DNA of 64,000 bases, taken from positions 37,788,673 to 37,852,672 of the forward strand of contig OW052250.1 of the NCBI GenBank assembly GCA_932526585.2, read 5' to 3'. Positions within the stretch are counted from its first letter, which is position 1. Each line of letters starts with the position of its first letter. Shown here piece by piece: positions 20,616 to 31,303 of the stretch. The notes beneath the pieces are model-generated. The model did not search any database, had not been told where the DNA came from, and saw only the letters and a list, made by a program, of their open reading frames with translations. The position numbers were made by a program, and so were the translations under genes. Source of the DNA: Philonthus cognatus. Taxonomy: Eukaryota > Arthropoda > Insecta > Coleoptera > Staphylinidae.

Positions 20616-22034
20616 CTGCCTTTCAAAAAAATCAGAACACAAAGTATTTATTGGACGATTTTAATCAAATTTACAGAATTTGATCATGTAAATGAACTGC
20701 ATCGATGATCAAAAAATCAATTGTTTTGGTTACTATTTAATGGTATTTTTCCTTGATTTCACCATTATGAAGAGCTGCTGATTTTTTAATGTAATTGCTT
20801 CTAATATCCAAGTAGCCTCTGAGTAGTTTGGCGTTTCAGTTTGTAAAACATAAAAAGATGCCCCGTGTTCGTCGGCGTGCACAATATCATCATCTAAGTG
20901 AATTTGAAAGGGGTCGCATTATTGGAATGCGAGAAGCGGGTTTTTCGGTTCGTGCTATTGCTGAAAGGGTAGGCCGTAGTGTATCGGTGATCGTACGCTG
21001 CTGGTCTAGATGGTCCGAAGCTGGGGAGAATCGACGTAGACTTGGATCAGGACGTCCAAGAAGCACCACTGAGCGTGAAGATCGAGCTCTTCGTCTTACA
21101 ACTTTAAGGGACAGATTTACAACGTCGCGGGCATTGGGAAATGACTGGTTGGCTCTAAATGGCCAAAGAGTATCCATGGCTACTGTTTACAGAAGAATCC
21201 GCAGTTTTGGTATAAGATCCTACCGTCCACAATTGTGTCTACCTCTTACTCCGCAGCATCGCAGAGCAAGACTTGATTGGTGCAGGGAAAGACAACATTG
21301 GACCCATGAATGGAATAGCATTATCTTCAGCGATGAGTCTCGGTTCTGTTTATGGGCTTATGATGGTCGCAGAAGAGTGAGACGTCGACGCGGTGAACGC
21401 AGAATTTTACAATTTGCTGTTGAAAGACATACGGCTCTTACACAGGGAGTTATGATTTGGGGGGCGATAGCATATGGTAGTCGGTCTCCTCTAGTTTTTT
21501 TAGAAGCAAGTCTTAACGCGATTCGGTATATTGACAACATTTTACGGCCAGTGTTAGTGCCCTATGTAAATGGCTTGCAGAACCCCATTTTTCAGCAAGA
21601 TAATGCTCGACCCCACACAGCGGCCATTACAAGACAGTTTTTTGATAGTGCCGAAATCAATTTGTTACCTTGGCCATCTCGTTCTCCAGATCTATCGCCA
21701 ATAGAACATGTTTGGGATATGATAGGTGTTAGAATAAGTAACTTACAGCGCCCCGCTAACACTGTAATGGAACTTAGAGGTCAAATTATCGAAGTTTGTA
21801 ATGAAATACCCCAAGTCGATATTGACAGCCTGATTTCTAGCATGCTTCGACGTGTTAATGAGTGTTTGGGAAATCGTGGAGGCCCAACACATTATTAATT
21901 TTTATTCATTTGTTTTTTTGTTTTTCAAGTTGATTCTTTGATCATCAATACAGTTCGTTTGCATGATCAAATTGTGTACATTTTATTAAAATCGTGCAAT
22001 AAATACTTGGTGTTCTGATTTTTTTGAAAGGCAG
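20616..22034 (+). mobile_element. Tc1-like transposon, apparently complete
   Basis: The termini CTGCCTTTCAAAAAAATCAG are inverted at both ends and the terminal repeats extend about 105 bp with few mismatches (for example TTTGATCATGTAAATGAACT versus TTTGATCATGCAAACGAACT). TA flanks both sides (20614-20615, 22035-22036), the Tc1 target duplication. It encloses one uninterrupted transposase gene. Good arm identity and an open frame suggest recent activity. Confidence 0.93.
20858..21898 (+). CDS. Tc1-like transposase (DD34E), intact
   Basis: 346 residues from ATG at 20858 (MPRVRRRAQ), the usual length for Tc1 transposases. The N-terminal paired-type helix-turn-helix DNA-binding region shows FERGRIIGMREAGFSVRAI and a GRPRSTT hinge. 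The catalytic triad is visible: Asp in FSDESRFCL, Asp in QQDNARPHT, and Glu in SPDLSPIEHVW, with 34 residues between the last two (DD34E). No stop or frameshift. The enzyme cuts and pastes its own element at TA sites. An in-frame TTG start at 20828 would add ten residues but is less likely. Confidence 0.95.
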   Translation: MPRVRRRAQYHHLSEFERGRIIGMREAGFSVRAIAERVGRSVSVIVRCWSRWSEAGENRRRLGSGRPRSTTEREDRALRLTTLRDRFTTSRALGNDWLALNGQRVSMATVYRRIRSFGIRSYRPQLCLPLTPQHRRARLDWCRERQHWTHEWNSIIFSDESRFCLWAYDGRRRVRRRRGERRILQFAVERHTALTQGVMIWGAIAYGSRSPLVFLEASLNAIRYIDNILRPVLVPYVNGLQNPIFQQDNARPHTAAITRQFFDSAEINLLPWPSRSPDLSPIEHVWDMIGVRISNLQRPANTVMELRGQIIEVCNEIPQVDIDSLISSMLRRVNECLGNRGGPTHY

Positions 22035-22036
22035 TA

Positions 22037-22320
22037 TTTATTTTGAGTGTCAAGAAAATGATGCAGTGTCGTCAAGAGTATATGCCGTGAGATATTCTGA
22101 ACGTACGGGCCATTCGAGGAAAGTATTTAGAAGAATGGTGAAGCGCTTGAAAGGATCAGGTTCCGTTCATTCTAAAAAGGGTGCTAAAAGACAGCAAAGA
22201 AGCGCAAATGATTTATTTACATATTCGCTTAACAAAACATATAAATTAGGAAAAGTTATCCTTTTAATTCTCGGTTTTGACGTCTTGAGTATAAAACAAA
22301 TGAGCCTAAAAGCCTACTAG
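22037..22320 (+). pseudogene. Transposase N-terminal helix-turn-helix relic interrupted by Tc1
   Basis: YFECQENDAVSSRVYAVRYS with GHSRKVFRRMVKRLKGSGSV resembles the N-terminal HTH segment (DUF4817-like) of insect Tc1/mariner-group transposases. Its start (MSYTNEEA, then a stop) lies left of the Tc1 insertion at 20571. Nothing of the catalytic domain remains. It belongs to the long-arm element around it. Confidence 0.6.
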
Positions 22321-23058
22321 ATTTTAAAATATATTTTTATATGGCGAGCGGTTGGAAATGGGCAAATGTACCATACTTTTTACTATATCTTCGGTTAGAA
22401 TAAAGATATCGAGATGAGGTTTTCACCACTTTTCTCAGTATTTTACCTAGTAATAAACTAGCCTAAGAGATCTGTACCTCACAATCTGAATTTTTTGAGA
22501 AAATCTAGAAAATATTGATGCTGTTCCAAAAACGCTCTCTGGTGCTTGCTATAAGAACTTAAGTCAATGAGAGTTAAATGTGTTTTAAAGTGCTTCCAAT
22601 TCTCTATCAAACGAGACTAATTTTATTTATATCGGTTAATCCTAGTTAAAGTTACATGCAGTTTAATAACCACACTTTTCCGCTCGCCCCTACTTTAAAT
22701 ATGAGAGATAAAGAAATAAGTGAATAGTTAAGATTTAGTCAAATTCAGCGTAGATTGCGATTTGAATAATTTCAATCTAGCTTAATTCTGATTTTTTTGC
22801 GAAAAATATGTATTGTATTTAGCGATAGATGTACCGGGTGTTTGATTAAGCGTGGCCACCGGCTGTATTTCGGAAACTATGCTTTTGTATAGTTTTGTAT
22901 TTGGCGATAGATGTATTTGGCCCTCTAGCGGCGGCGTTTCGAACTTATAAATTTTTTCCAGCATTTTCTCTTCCACTTTTATTATGACATTTTTTACCCT
23001 AACATCCTACGCTGCATAGTTTCCGAGATACGGCTGGTGGCCACGTTTAATCAAACGT

Positions 23059-23879
23059 TTACATACATACATGCATACATACACAGAGCCATCATTGTAA
23101 AAATATGAAAATTGTATTTAGGGGACCTGAAAACGTAAAGAAATACCAAAATTGGATAGTCGGATTTTTGGCATGATTTCAATACTTTCCTTACACAGTA
23201 GTGTCGGAAAGTAAAAATATCAACTCAATAATATGTAAATTTTGGTTTAATCTAGTAAATGTGTTAACATTTTCAATTTATTTATATTTCTCCAAATTTC
23301 AACATTATTATCGTTATAAGAGTATTTTCTATAAATTTGTGACAAAATCTTTTTAACATTTTTGCAATAAGTTGAAGTTTTTATTATATCTTAGTAAATC
23401 TACTTAATTTTATGTTGATTGTTCTATTGATTTTTGAGATTTTTATTTATTAGTAATTTCAACTTTGGTTCAGTTTTTTTTAGGAAAGAGTAAAGGCAAT
23501 TTTAAGTTACCTTTGAAACAGGTTGAAGCTCAACTATTTCTGAGTAAATTCAGTAACTTTTATGTTGATTATTTCACTCAACGTTTTAAGAACAGAGAAA
23601 ATTGGCCGAATTTGCACCACGTCACATGTTTTAATAAATGCGAAAACTACGTGAAGCGCGTGGTAGATCGTGAAAGTTTTAATCATTGGAAAAACTTTCT
23701 CTTTTTACAGTAGATTATAGTAGCTCAATTCACACAAACATCAAATTAAAACGTTTAAATTAAACATTTTCAAAAAACACGGAATTTTTGAAAATTTACA
23801 GCATATTCTTCGGGATATGTATACTAAAAAAAATGCATAAACGGATTATAATAATCGATCATCGTTTTTTTTTTTGTTA
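23059..23879. other. Intron stretch, nothing recognised
   Basis: Part of the trio intron between exons 8 and 9; it starts with a short CATACATA microsatellite. No repeat family or gene was recognised. Confidence 0.4.
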
Positions 23880-24090
23880 TTTGGCATAGGTTTTTTTACC
23901 ATTCAGCCACTAACGATGACTGTTTATATATTTAATTTATTAACATATATTTGGACGTCACGACACATTCACACCACACCCAGGGACACCCTGAGTTATT
24001 ATTTTTAAGTAACAACTCCCCGTGCACGGGAATCGAACTCTACCGTCCGGCGACGTTACCGCTCGGCCACCACTTTTGCCCTGCTCATCG
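23880..24090 (-). mobile_element. tRNA-derived SINE (candidate)
   Basis: On the minus strand, GTGGCCGAGCGGT matches the A box region of a tRNA-Ser/Leu-type molecule. About 30 bp later, GAGTTCGATTCCCGTGCAC matches the B box and T loop. The sequence then goes into unrelated DNA (GTTGTTACTTAAAAATAATA ...) ending near poly-A like GGTAAAAAAACC. The acceptor stem does not close, so it is not a functional tRNA gene. The anticodon arm is degenerate. Confidence 0.6.
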
Positions 24091-25379
24091 TTAAAATCAT
24101 CATTTAATGGAAAGGTACTTACTGTTTATCTAAATAAGAGGAAGTACCATTCGATTACTGGAATTATCATTTAATTGAATAATACTGCATCTTATGTAAA
24201 TAAAAAAGGTTTTATCTACATAAAATGCAGTATCATTCAATTAAATTATAATTCCAACAAATATAATCGATTATGCCAATCACTAAAGAATACTACATAT
24301 TATTTTAGTTTTAAGATACCAAATATGATGAATTTATCTCATATTGACATGATTTTGGCAAAAAAATGAGATGAGTATAAAAGTGTAAAATTTGTATAAT
24401 GAATGCATTATAAAAATGATGGCTTTAAAACATGAAAGGAACATAAGAAGTATTTAATAAAGCAACGGCTATTTTCGACAAACGAAAATAATCTACAACT
24501 AATTTGATTCCTATTAAGTAGATCATGTTTAATAATGTTCTATCTATATTAATGTATTCAAAATAGTGGAATTGCAAAACTAAAAATGTCTTTTCATGCA
24601 CTTAGGAGCCCCATAATTAATCCAAATAAGATACATCAGTTGTAGATGACACGTTCATTATTTCTTAAAGTAAATTGTCTTTTAACTTTTACGCCATTAA
24701 TTGATAAAAGATTTAAGCAAAAGTAAACTCTTAGAACATAAATATGAGTTGCTACGATTTGGATCTCGAGCATCGATATATTACTTACCATTTGAACATA
24801 CCCACAAAAAATGCAGAAAAATATAAAGCAAATCAATCTGCTAATGTGTTAAATGAAAATGAAATGTATTAATCCTTAAAAAACAAAAAGATGAAAGCGA
24901 TGAGGTATTAGTAAACGTAAACTCTACTTTCTACTATAAAAAAAGCGGTAAAACATGCTCACCATTAAAAAAATACGTCGAACAAAGTCATCCCCCAAAT
25001 ATCCATTCATATAAATGAGCAACACATAACAATTTTTAGGTTATAAGTTGTATATTTGAATATAACTTGTAAAATATTTATATAACATGAATTAACACTA
25101 ATCATAAATTTATCTATCACAGACCGTTTAAACAGTTAGTTTAGAATAGTGAAGCTTGCAGTCAAGTAACCTAAGGAAGAGATAAAAAAATATATATCAG
25201 AAATCATGCACCATTTACAATATAAGTGTATTCTAATTGCGTAGAATATATCAAAATTAACTTTCAATAAATTTGTATACAACGTGGAACAAAATCGTTT
25301 TCTTCTAGTCGTCTTTGCATTATTTATTGTAAAATAAGTACTGCTCTACAATAAAGGGATAGTGCATTCCTTTTATTGT
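24091..25379. other. Intron stretch, nothing recognised
   Basis: AT-rich trio intron sequence. Short repeated strings occur (GTACCATTCGATTA and ATGCAGTATCATTCAATTA near 24140-24245), but no element could be delimited. Confidence 0.35.
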
Positions 25380-25384
25380 AGAGC

Positions 25385-25660
25385 CAGAGCTGGGCAGGGT
25401 TCGAATCATTCAGGATTTGAATCCTTTTAGACGATTCAAAAGAGTCATTCGAATACTTTAGTTAAACTGGATTCGTGATTCGGATTCGTTACATTTTTTT
25501 TACGAGGATTTGTATTCGAATCGAAATCACCCGCAATATTCGAATCCTTATAAAAGGAGTCGAATATTTATAAAAGGATTCGAATATTTATAAAATGATT
25601 CGAATATTTATAAAAGGATTCGAATACTTACAAAAAGATTCGAATACTTAAAAAAACCAT
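25385..25660. repeat. hAT-like start and 20-bp tandem repeat
   Basis: CAGAGCTGGGCAGGGTTCGA is a typical insect hAT-MITE start. It is followed by about five degenerate copies of GATTCGAATATTTATAAAAG (about 25545-25645). The Penelope-like fragment appears to have inserted here, since GGATTTGAATCGCTAAAAC resumes after it at about 26188. Confidence 0.55.
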
Positions 25661-25698
25661 TTACAAAAATTAAAAATGATATTTTTAACCATAAGACT

Positions 25699-26056
25699 CA
25701 GATACCAAGTATTTACAAATCAGGAATATATAAATTAACCTGTAATGATTGTAAGGGAGTGTATATAGGTCAATCTGGTCGTAATTTTAAGACCAGACTC
25801 AGTGAGCATCTTTGCTCTTTTCGGCATAGATTAATTGATAAGTCATCTTTCGCCAAACATTTGATTGAAAATAACCATTCTTTTGGATGTACTTTCAGTT
25901 ATTCACTTTGCCGAGAAGGGTAGAAAGATGGACCTCCTAGAGTTTTTGGAGATTCACAGAGCCCGCGCTAATCGGGAAATTCCCGTAATTAACGACCAGC
26001 TTGACCTTAAATACACCCCCTCTTTAACGCTGTTATTAGAAAATTTGCAAATATAA
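25699..26056 (+). pseudogene. GIY-YIG endonuclease relic, one frameshift
   Basis: SGIYKLTCNDCKGVYIGQSG (GIY...YIG), then GRNFKTRLSEH and KHLIENNHSFG are in one frame. After about 25893 the homologous sequence continues in another frame (VIHFAEKGRKMDLLEFLEIHRA) to the TAA at 26056. One small indel therefore broke it. The reverse transcriptase is absent. Confidence 0.8.
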
Positions 26057-26088
26057 ATAATGTTCCTTTGTAGTTTTTTGTTACTAAC

Positions 26089-26127
26089 GGTTTGATAATG
26101 ATACGTGTAGTATCGAAACTATAATCA
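26089..26127 (+). ncRNA. Degenerate hammerhead-like motif
   Basis: GATAC-GTGTA-GTATC forms a good stem followed by GAAAC, as in the ribozymes of the other Penelope-like copies and at the same place after the endonuclease stop. The 5' core reads TTGATAA instead of CTGANGA, so two conserved bases differ. Probably inactive, or a diverged variant. Confidence 0.35.
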
Positions 26128-26295
26128 CCAAATAAACCAATTGTTATACAAACAAAGTGATAAACAGTGTTTTATTTACTTAAAAAAGGATTTGAATCGC
26201 TAAAACTAGTTCGAATTAATTGTAAGAATTAACATGAAACATTTGTTTTGTGTGTTTTTAAATTTATCGTTAAATCACTGTTTTAAACGCGTGGC

Positions 26296-26416
26296 GCATG
26301 AAGTAAAATTTCGAGTTTAGAAAAGCCTAAAAATTTGGTTTGTTCGCGTAGCGCTACGCGCTACGCGACTAAACCAAATTATTAGGCTTTTCTAAACTCG
26401 AAATTTTACTTCATGC
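26296..26416. repeat. Hairpin-family repeat, copy
   Basis: Arms as usual with CCTAAAAATTTGG / AATTATTAGGC inner differences. The loop GCGTAGCGCTACGCGCTACG is an expansion of the GTAGCGC module. Right flank CTTAGTCTGGGAGTGG. Confidence 0.92.
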
Positions 26417-26933
26417 TTAGTCTGGGAGTGGAAACGCTCGATTGAAATTTCAAACTGAATGCATTGATAAGAACATTAAATGACTGAAAATGTTTTTAAA
26501 GATAATAATGCAGTTTTCAAAATTTTGTTTATTTTTATTTGAAGTAAAACTGATATGGTAGCCACAATCTGAAATGTTAAAATTTTCCGACATTTCCCTG
26601 GTTAAAGATTTTTTCTACTGACCTTTTATTATAACTTTCTTATGGGGGTTCTCGTTAAATTGTTTTCATTGTTTTTGTCAATGGTTAAGTTGGTTTTATA
26701 AATATTTACGTGTTTTGTAATTTTTATGATGACAGTTGATTTTGACAAATTTAATAATATCATATGGCTTTTTTGTAAGTATTTTGGTCAATTTGAATAA
26801 AATTCCATGACTTCTCTCTGACTTTTCCAGTTTATTCAATGAATTTTTTATTTACGTAATTTTCAGGCATTCGTCGATCTTATAATAGAGTTCAATTTGA
26901 AGTTTTAAACGAGTGATTCCACTCCCAGGTTAA

Positions 26934-27054
26934 ACATGAAGTAAAATTTCGAGTTTAGAAAAGCATGAAAATTTGGTTTGGTCGCGTAGCGCGTAGCGCG
27001 TAGCGACCAAGCCAAATTTTCAGGCTTTTCTAAACTCGAAATTTTACTTCATGC
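26934..27054. repeat. Hairpin-family repeat, copy
   Basis: Arms as usual (first bases ACATGAAG). The loop contains GTAGCGC repeated three times. It is followed by GCTACGCGTACAAAACACTGA and preceded by GATTCCACTCCCAGGTTAA. The 26850-26930 flank begins with the family's TTTTCAGGCATTCGTCG segment. Confidence 0.92.
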
Positions 27055-27211
27055 GCTACGCGTACAAAACACTGATTTGAAGTGAAGTTCAAAAACACAC
27101 AAATATATCTTTAATCAGAGTTAGACGGAATCAGATATTTAGTCTGTTATCAACGTTGTTCAGTGTTAATAATAAATAATTAGGTTTTGAATAGATAAAC
27201 TATGTTCAAAT

Positions 27212-27489
27212 TTTAATCTCACCGCAGTAGGCTTTGTTAGGGTGACATTTCTGTTGGTGGTAAAAAAAAGTTACTAACAATTTGGTTATGTCATTGCATT
27301 TTTTAGGTTATATAAATTGCAATGTTGCATTTTATAATATCCCTCATTCACATGTAAAAATATAACGATAGTAGGTGCTTGGCAACGTTTTATTGAAGTA
27401 ATAGGTTAACAACATACTTCAATCATTACTATCAAAAATACAACATGCCAATATAAGAACAAAAAACAAGCCTACTGCGGTTAAAATAA
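27212..27489. mobile_element. MITE of about 280 bp
   Basis: ATTTTAATCTCACCGCAGTAGG at the left is matched by the reverse complement of CCTACTGCGGTTAAAAT at the right; the CCGCAGTAGGCTT core is exactly inverted. The interior is AT-rich and non-coding. Confidence 0.7.
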
Positions 27490-27639
27490 GTGAACAGAGT
27501 TTAAATTGTAATAATTTTTCATTTTGATTGAACTCAAAAAGAGTATAGCAGCAGAGCTAAAATTACTGTTGCGAGAGAAAAAACCTAGTACAGCAAAATA
27601 TTTGGCTATGTGAACTGGACTCACTTTGATTTTTCAAAT

Positions 27640-28690
27640 TGTCAATCAAATTGACAAATCTGCGGAAATATCAAACGAAATTTAATTAACGTCGACATTC
27701 CTCAACTGACTGAAATTCAAAAAGCGATAATAATGACCCGTTTAAGAGACGGTATTAGCATTAGGGACATTGTCAATGAAATGCATGTCAACAAATGCAC
27801 CGTCTTGTTGGCCAAGAAAAAAATTGCCCAAAATGGTCATATCACCAGAAAAATTTGGTCTGGACGCGGCAAAATATCTACTGAAGATGAAGACACTCAG
27901 GTACTAAATTTTCTGAGAGAAAATCCCTTCAGGACCGCGGTGGATGCGAAAGAAGTCGCAAACTTTTCTGGACAGTTCGAAACAGGACTAAAGCGTCTGA
28001 ACTTAGGAATTGTTCTGCGGCGAAAAAACTTACTCTGACCGATGAAAATAAAGTCAGAAGGGTGCAGTTTGCCAACCAGTATCTTGGAAAACGGTGGTCT
28101 TCTCGGACGAAAAGACTTTTCAGTCGAATGGATGTGATCGTATTCGTGTTTATCGGCCTCAAGGAACGCGGTGAACGATACGTTTAGAACTTTAACCAGA
28201 GCTGCCGTTTTTCCATAAACGTCTGGGCATGGATTAGTATTAGAGGTCGAGGAGTATGAGCTAGCATCGAAAACGATTAACTGCCCCCGTGTACATCAGA
28301 ATACATGGGCAAGATTACACGTTTCAACAAGTAAGTTATTTGTTAATTGCTAAGTCATTTTGCGTGATTTACAGACTCTGCAACTTTAGGATAACTGCCC
28401 AGTCTACACAGCCAGAGTTATCCAAGACTATTTCAAAAAACATCATATCAATGTTCTGCCTTGGCCTTCAAGAAGTCCAGACCTCAATCCAATTGAGAAC
28501 GTTTGGGGCCATATGGCAAAGAGTATGCAGGCGGAAAATTTGCAACCTCGGGATAGAGAAGAACTGACGCAGATGATTGTTAATGCATGGAATACCCACA
28601 TCACACCTTAGTACACAAGACCCTTAGTTTTATCCATGCCTAGGCGTTTGCAGGAAGTCATTGATCATGACAAAATATTAAACAATTTAT
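27640..28690 (+). pseudogene. Tc1-like transposase relic
   Basis: Homology is spread over several frames. IIMTRLRDGISIRDI is the first helix-turn-helix, then ITRKIWSGRGKIST (GRP-like hinge), then SDEKTFQSNG around 28105 (first catalytic Asp). Later come VIQDYF and VLPWPSRSPDLNPIENVWG near 28460-28520 (last catalytic Glu). The middle Asp region is lost or scrambled, and a GTAAGT...TTTACAG stretch at 28331-28384 could be an intron or an insertion. Stops and frameshifts make it non-functional. Confidence 0.8.
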
Positions 28691-28966
28691 TCATGTTCGG
28701 GTGTTGTTTTTGTGTTTTCTTGTTTAGCAATTTATTTTTATACTTAGACTTAAAGTGAATTTATCTTTTATTTTATTTAATGCTATAACTTGAGAGTTTA
28801 CTTTAAAATCGCATACAACTTGAATGAATATTTAACCTTTTTCTAGTCTGCCTTTTTGACATACACGTCATATCTGTAATAAATGCTAACCTGTACATGA
28901 CAAGTTTGTTTTACAAGAAAAAAAAAAACGATATTTTTGCAGTGGCGTAATCTCCATGCTGTACTA

Positions 28967-30634
28967 AAGAGTGATCAACAATGATTGTAGACAAGTTAAA
29001 TTTCCCGCCGAAAAATCTGGGGAATTTGATCGCTCCAAGTTCATGCCAAGGAAAAATTAATAAACAGTAACTCGATTTGACATTAGCAGCGTCGTGCGTC
29101 GTATTTTGCCATTGTGTTAATTCATTCTTCGAATTAAGTTATTTTTCATTCTGTTTCATAGACATCAGTTCTCATCAGGACTACTTTGTATAAGTCTTTG
29201 TTTTGTGGTAAATGATTTGCTGTTTTTAAGGTTAGAAAATTTAAGTTTAATCCTAAATTTACAGATTTTAAGAGAATTCGCTTGTGTTTACCGTGATGTT
29301 TGCACCACAGCATGATGCTTTCATCCTGAAGGCTCATTATCGAAGTGGAACTATGAATAAAGATGGCACATGGACTTACTCATTACAATCATGTCTGAAT
29401 CAATTTATTCAAGCCTTCCCCGATGTCCACATTCCTTACAAAACATTTTCCTCGCATAAAACCCGCATTGTTGACCGTTTTAAGGGAAAGAATTGTATCT
29501 GTAAGGGCAAGTCAGCTGGAAGACTGCCTATCTTAACAGAAGAGGTTGTTGGCGACATTCAACAACGACTTGAACAAAGCCCAACAAAATCTTTAAGAAA
29601 ACTTTCAGCTCAAACGGGTATGTTCTTAATTTTAAGGTGCGCACCAATTTTAATGTTTAATCCTTTTACAGGAGTATCGTATGGGAGTTGCATAAAAGCC
29701 GCAAAAAAAAATCTGCATTTGCACCCGTATAAGGTATCGGTAGTTCAACAACTTCAGCCACTTGATTTCCAAAAAAGAATTGATTATTGCAATTGGTTTA
29801 ATCAGAATTTAAATGATAATGGTATGTTGGACAAGACCTTTTTTACTGACGAGGCGTGGTTTCACTTGTCAGGATATGTGAACAGCCAAAACAATCGTAC
29901 GTGGGCTACAGAAAATTGGTGTTTGGGTAGCAATTTCGAGACGTCGGATAATTGGCCCAATATTTTCCACCGAAATAATCAATGCAGAGCACTACCGAAC
30001 ACTCATTCTAGATGAATTTTTGAATCAATTGCATGATGACGAACAGATAATGGGTTATTTTCAGCAAGATGGAGCCACTCCTCATACTGCGTTGGCGACA
30101 TTAAATTACTTGAGGGAATTTTACGATGATCGCTTGGTAAGCGACGGATTATGGCCACCATGTTCGCCAGACCTCACTCCGTGCGATTTTTATTTATTCG
30201 GGCATTTAAAAAATAAGGTTTTTAAAAATCGAATGCATACCCTAAACGAGCTTAAAGCAGCAATTGAAGCAGAGATAAGGAACATAAATCCGGAGGAGCT
30301 TCAACGAGTATTTCAAAATAAAAAACGTAGAGTTAACATTTGCCTAGAAAATGAAGGCCATCATTTTCAACATTTATTATAAAGTTAGGGATGCTAACTC
30401 TACGTTTATTAAAAATACACAAAACCTTAACTTACTTCAATTTTTTTGTATATTTAATTAAAATTGTAAACATTTTATATATAGTTATGATTAAATATTT
30501 AATTTATTTTGCGAAAAAATGTTTGCTACGCCAATGGAAAAGCAATCTAGGGGATTTTCTTTTCATATAATCAGTTGTACCATCATTTTTTGGCGGGAAA
30601 TTTAACCTGTCTACAATCATTGTTGATCACCCGA
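28967..30634 (+). mobile_element. Mariner-like element, frameshifted
   Basis: GTGATCAACAATGATTGTAG followed by ACAAGTTAAATTTCCCGCC at the left reappears inverted at 30592-30630, a terminal repeat of about 45 bp; the outermost few bases are less conserved. TA is present at both presumed edges (28965-28966 and 30635-30636). It contains one transposase gene with an intron and one disruption. Confidence 0.85.
29296..30382 (+). pseudogene. Mariner-group transposase with 54-nt intron and a frameshifting deletion
   Basis: From ATG at 29296 (MFAPQHDAFILK) the N-terminal domain shows WTYSLQSCLNQF and the hinge GKSAGRLPILTEE. A 54-nt intron fits at 29618-29671 (GTATGT...TTTTACAG); removing it restores SAQTGVSYGS, and as 18 codons without a stop it does not break the frame. 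Catalytic Asp residues are in FTDEAWF and QQDGATPHT, with PDLTPCDF for the third (38 residues later). Near 29920 about ten expected residues are missing and the frame shifts (WATEN then KIGVWVAISRRR), so the protein is broken. The end is the TAA at 30380-30382. Confidence 0.85.
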
Positions 30635-30993
30635 TAGTTTTTTTCTCTTGCAACTGTTCATATGAAACATTTAAAAAATTTAACTTGATGAAAATCATTT
30701 TGTTCCACTACAATACTACTTGTATTGTAGCCGTATAGTTGGATCAAGAAATAACATTATAAAAGCCATATTAAAAAATCGAATGGTGATATTTAGGCCT
30801 ATTCCATACGTCAAATGTTAAATTAAACATACATGTTATTCTTGACGTCACAGTCGAAGCTCTTTTATGGCTACGCATAATGGTGTTTTGAATAAAAGTT
30901 AATTTTGATAAAACGCCACTACTGATCTACTTTATCTATACTACCAATCGAAGCTATTTTCATGCAATCTACAAAAATATAAAAATTAATTAC

Positions 30994-31303
30994 CGTGGTG
31001 TGATGAGCTTCCGACCACCTCCTAGGTCCATCCCCATCTTTGGGCGATTCCAAAACGGTATCACTTTTATGCTTATTAGACCTTAGAAAACCATCGAAGA
31101 AGCTTTTGTGCCTGTTATCCTTTGAACGGACAATTTCAGCATCTGAAGGGATTCCGATTGTGTTCGCTTTGTGTATAAGCGAAGCGGCCTTGCGCTGCGG
31201 CTTGACGGTTTCTGCGGGGGCGGTGTGCGAGGGGCCCACGGGCAAATTAACAGTTTTACGCAAGGGAGAGCTCGGGTCCCATTGGGAAAATTCAAACGGT
31301 AAA
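30994..31303 (-). CDS. trio: trio exon 8: linker between PH and SH3-like domain
   Basis: The acceptor TTTAG follows a strong pyrimidine tract; one base completes the Ala codon split after exon 7, then 103 codons run from LPFEFSQWDP to WSEAHHTT, and the donor is ACG|GTAATT. It is polar and low in hydrophobics (KSFFDGFLRSNKHKS, SPKDGDGPRRWSE), typical of the unstructured linker after the GEF2 PH domain; a SFFDGFL-like string near a Ser-rich tail is also known from TRIO/kalirin linkers. Phases on both sides fit, which is the main support. Confidence 0.78.

Larger units (their letters stand above)
19678..23058. mobile_element. Element with very long inverted repeats (about 650 bp or more) carrying a nested Tc1
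   Basis: The ends read GTTTGATTAAGCGTGGCCAC (left) and, on the opposite strand, GTTTGATTAAACGTGGCCAC (right). The arms continue inward for most of 19678-20360 and 22275-23058 (AGGATGTTAGGGTAAAAAAT, CCATTTCCAACCGCTC, TCTTACGC/GCCTAAGAGATC). The right arm contains an extra direct copy of the terminus at 22833. Between the arms is a broken transposase N-terminus (ATGTCGTATACTAATGAAG, then 22024-22200) split by the Tc1 element. It is probably a Tc1/mariner-type element with decayed coding sequence. Confidence 0.82.
25668..26160 (+). mobile_element. Penelope-like element fragment, second family
   Basis: A 5'-truncated copy with the GIY-YIG endonuclease, a short tail with a hammerhead-like structure near 26089-26127, and AT-rich sequence to about 26160. 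It differs from the other two Penelope-like copies in protein and tail sequence, so it is a separate lineage. Confidence 0.75.

Noticed and set aside
24012..24081. Functional tRNA gene
   Set aside because: A and B boxes are present but the acceptor stem does not close and the anticodon arm cannot be formed by eye; fits a SINE head.
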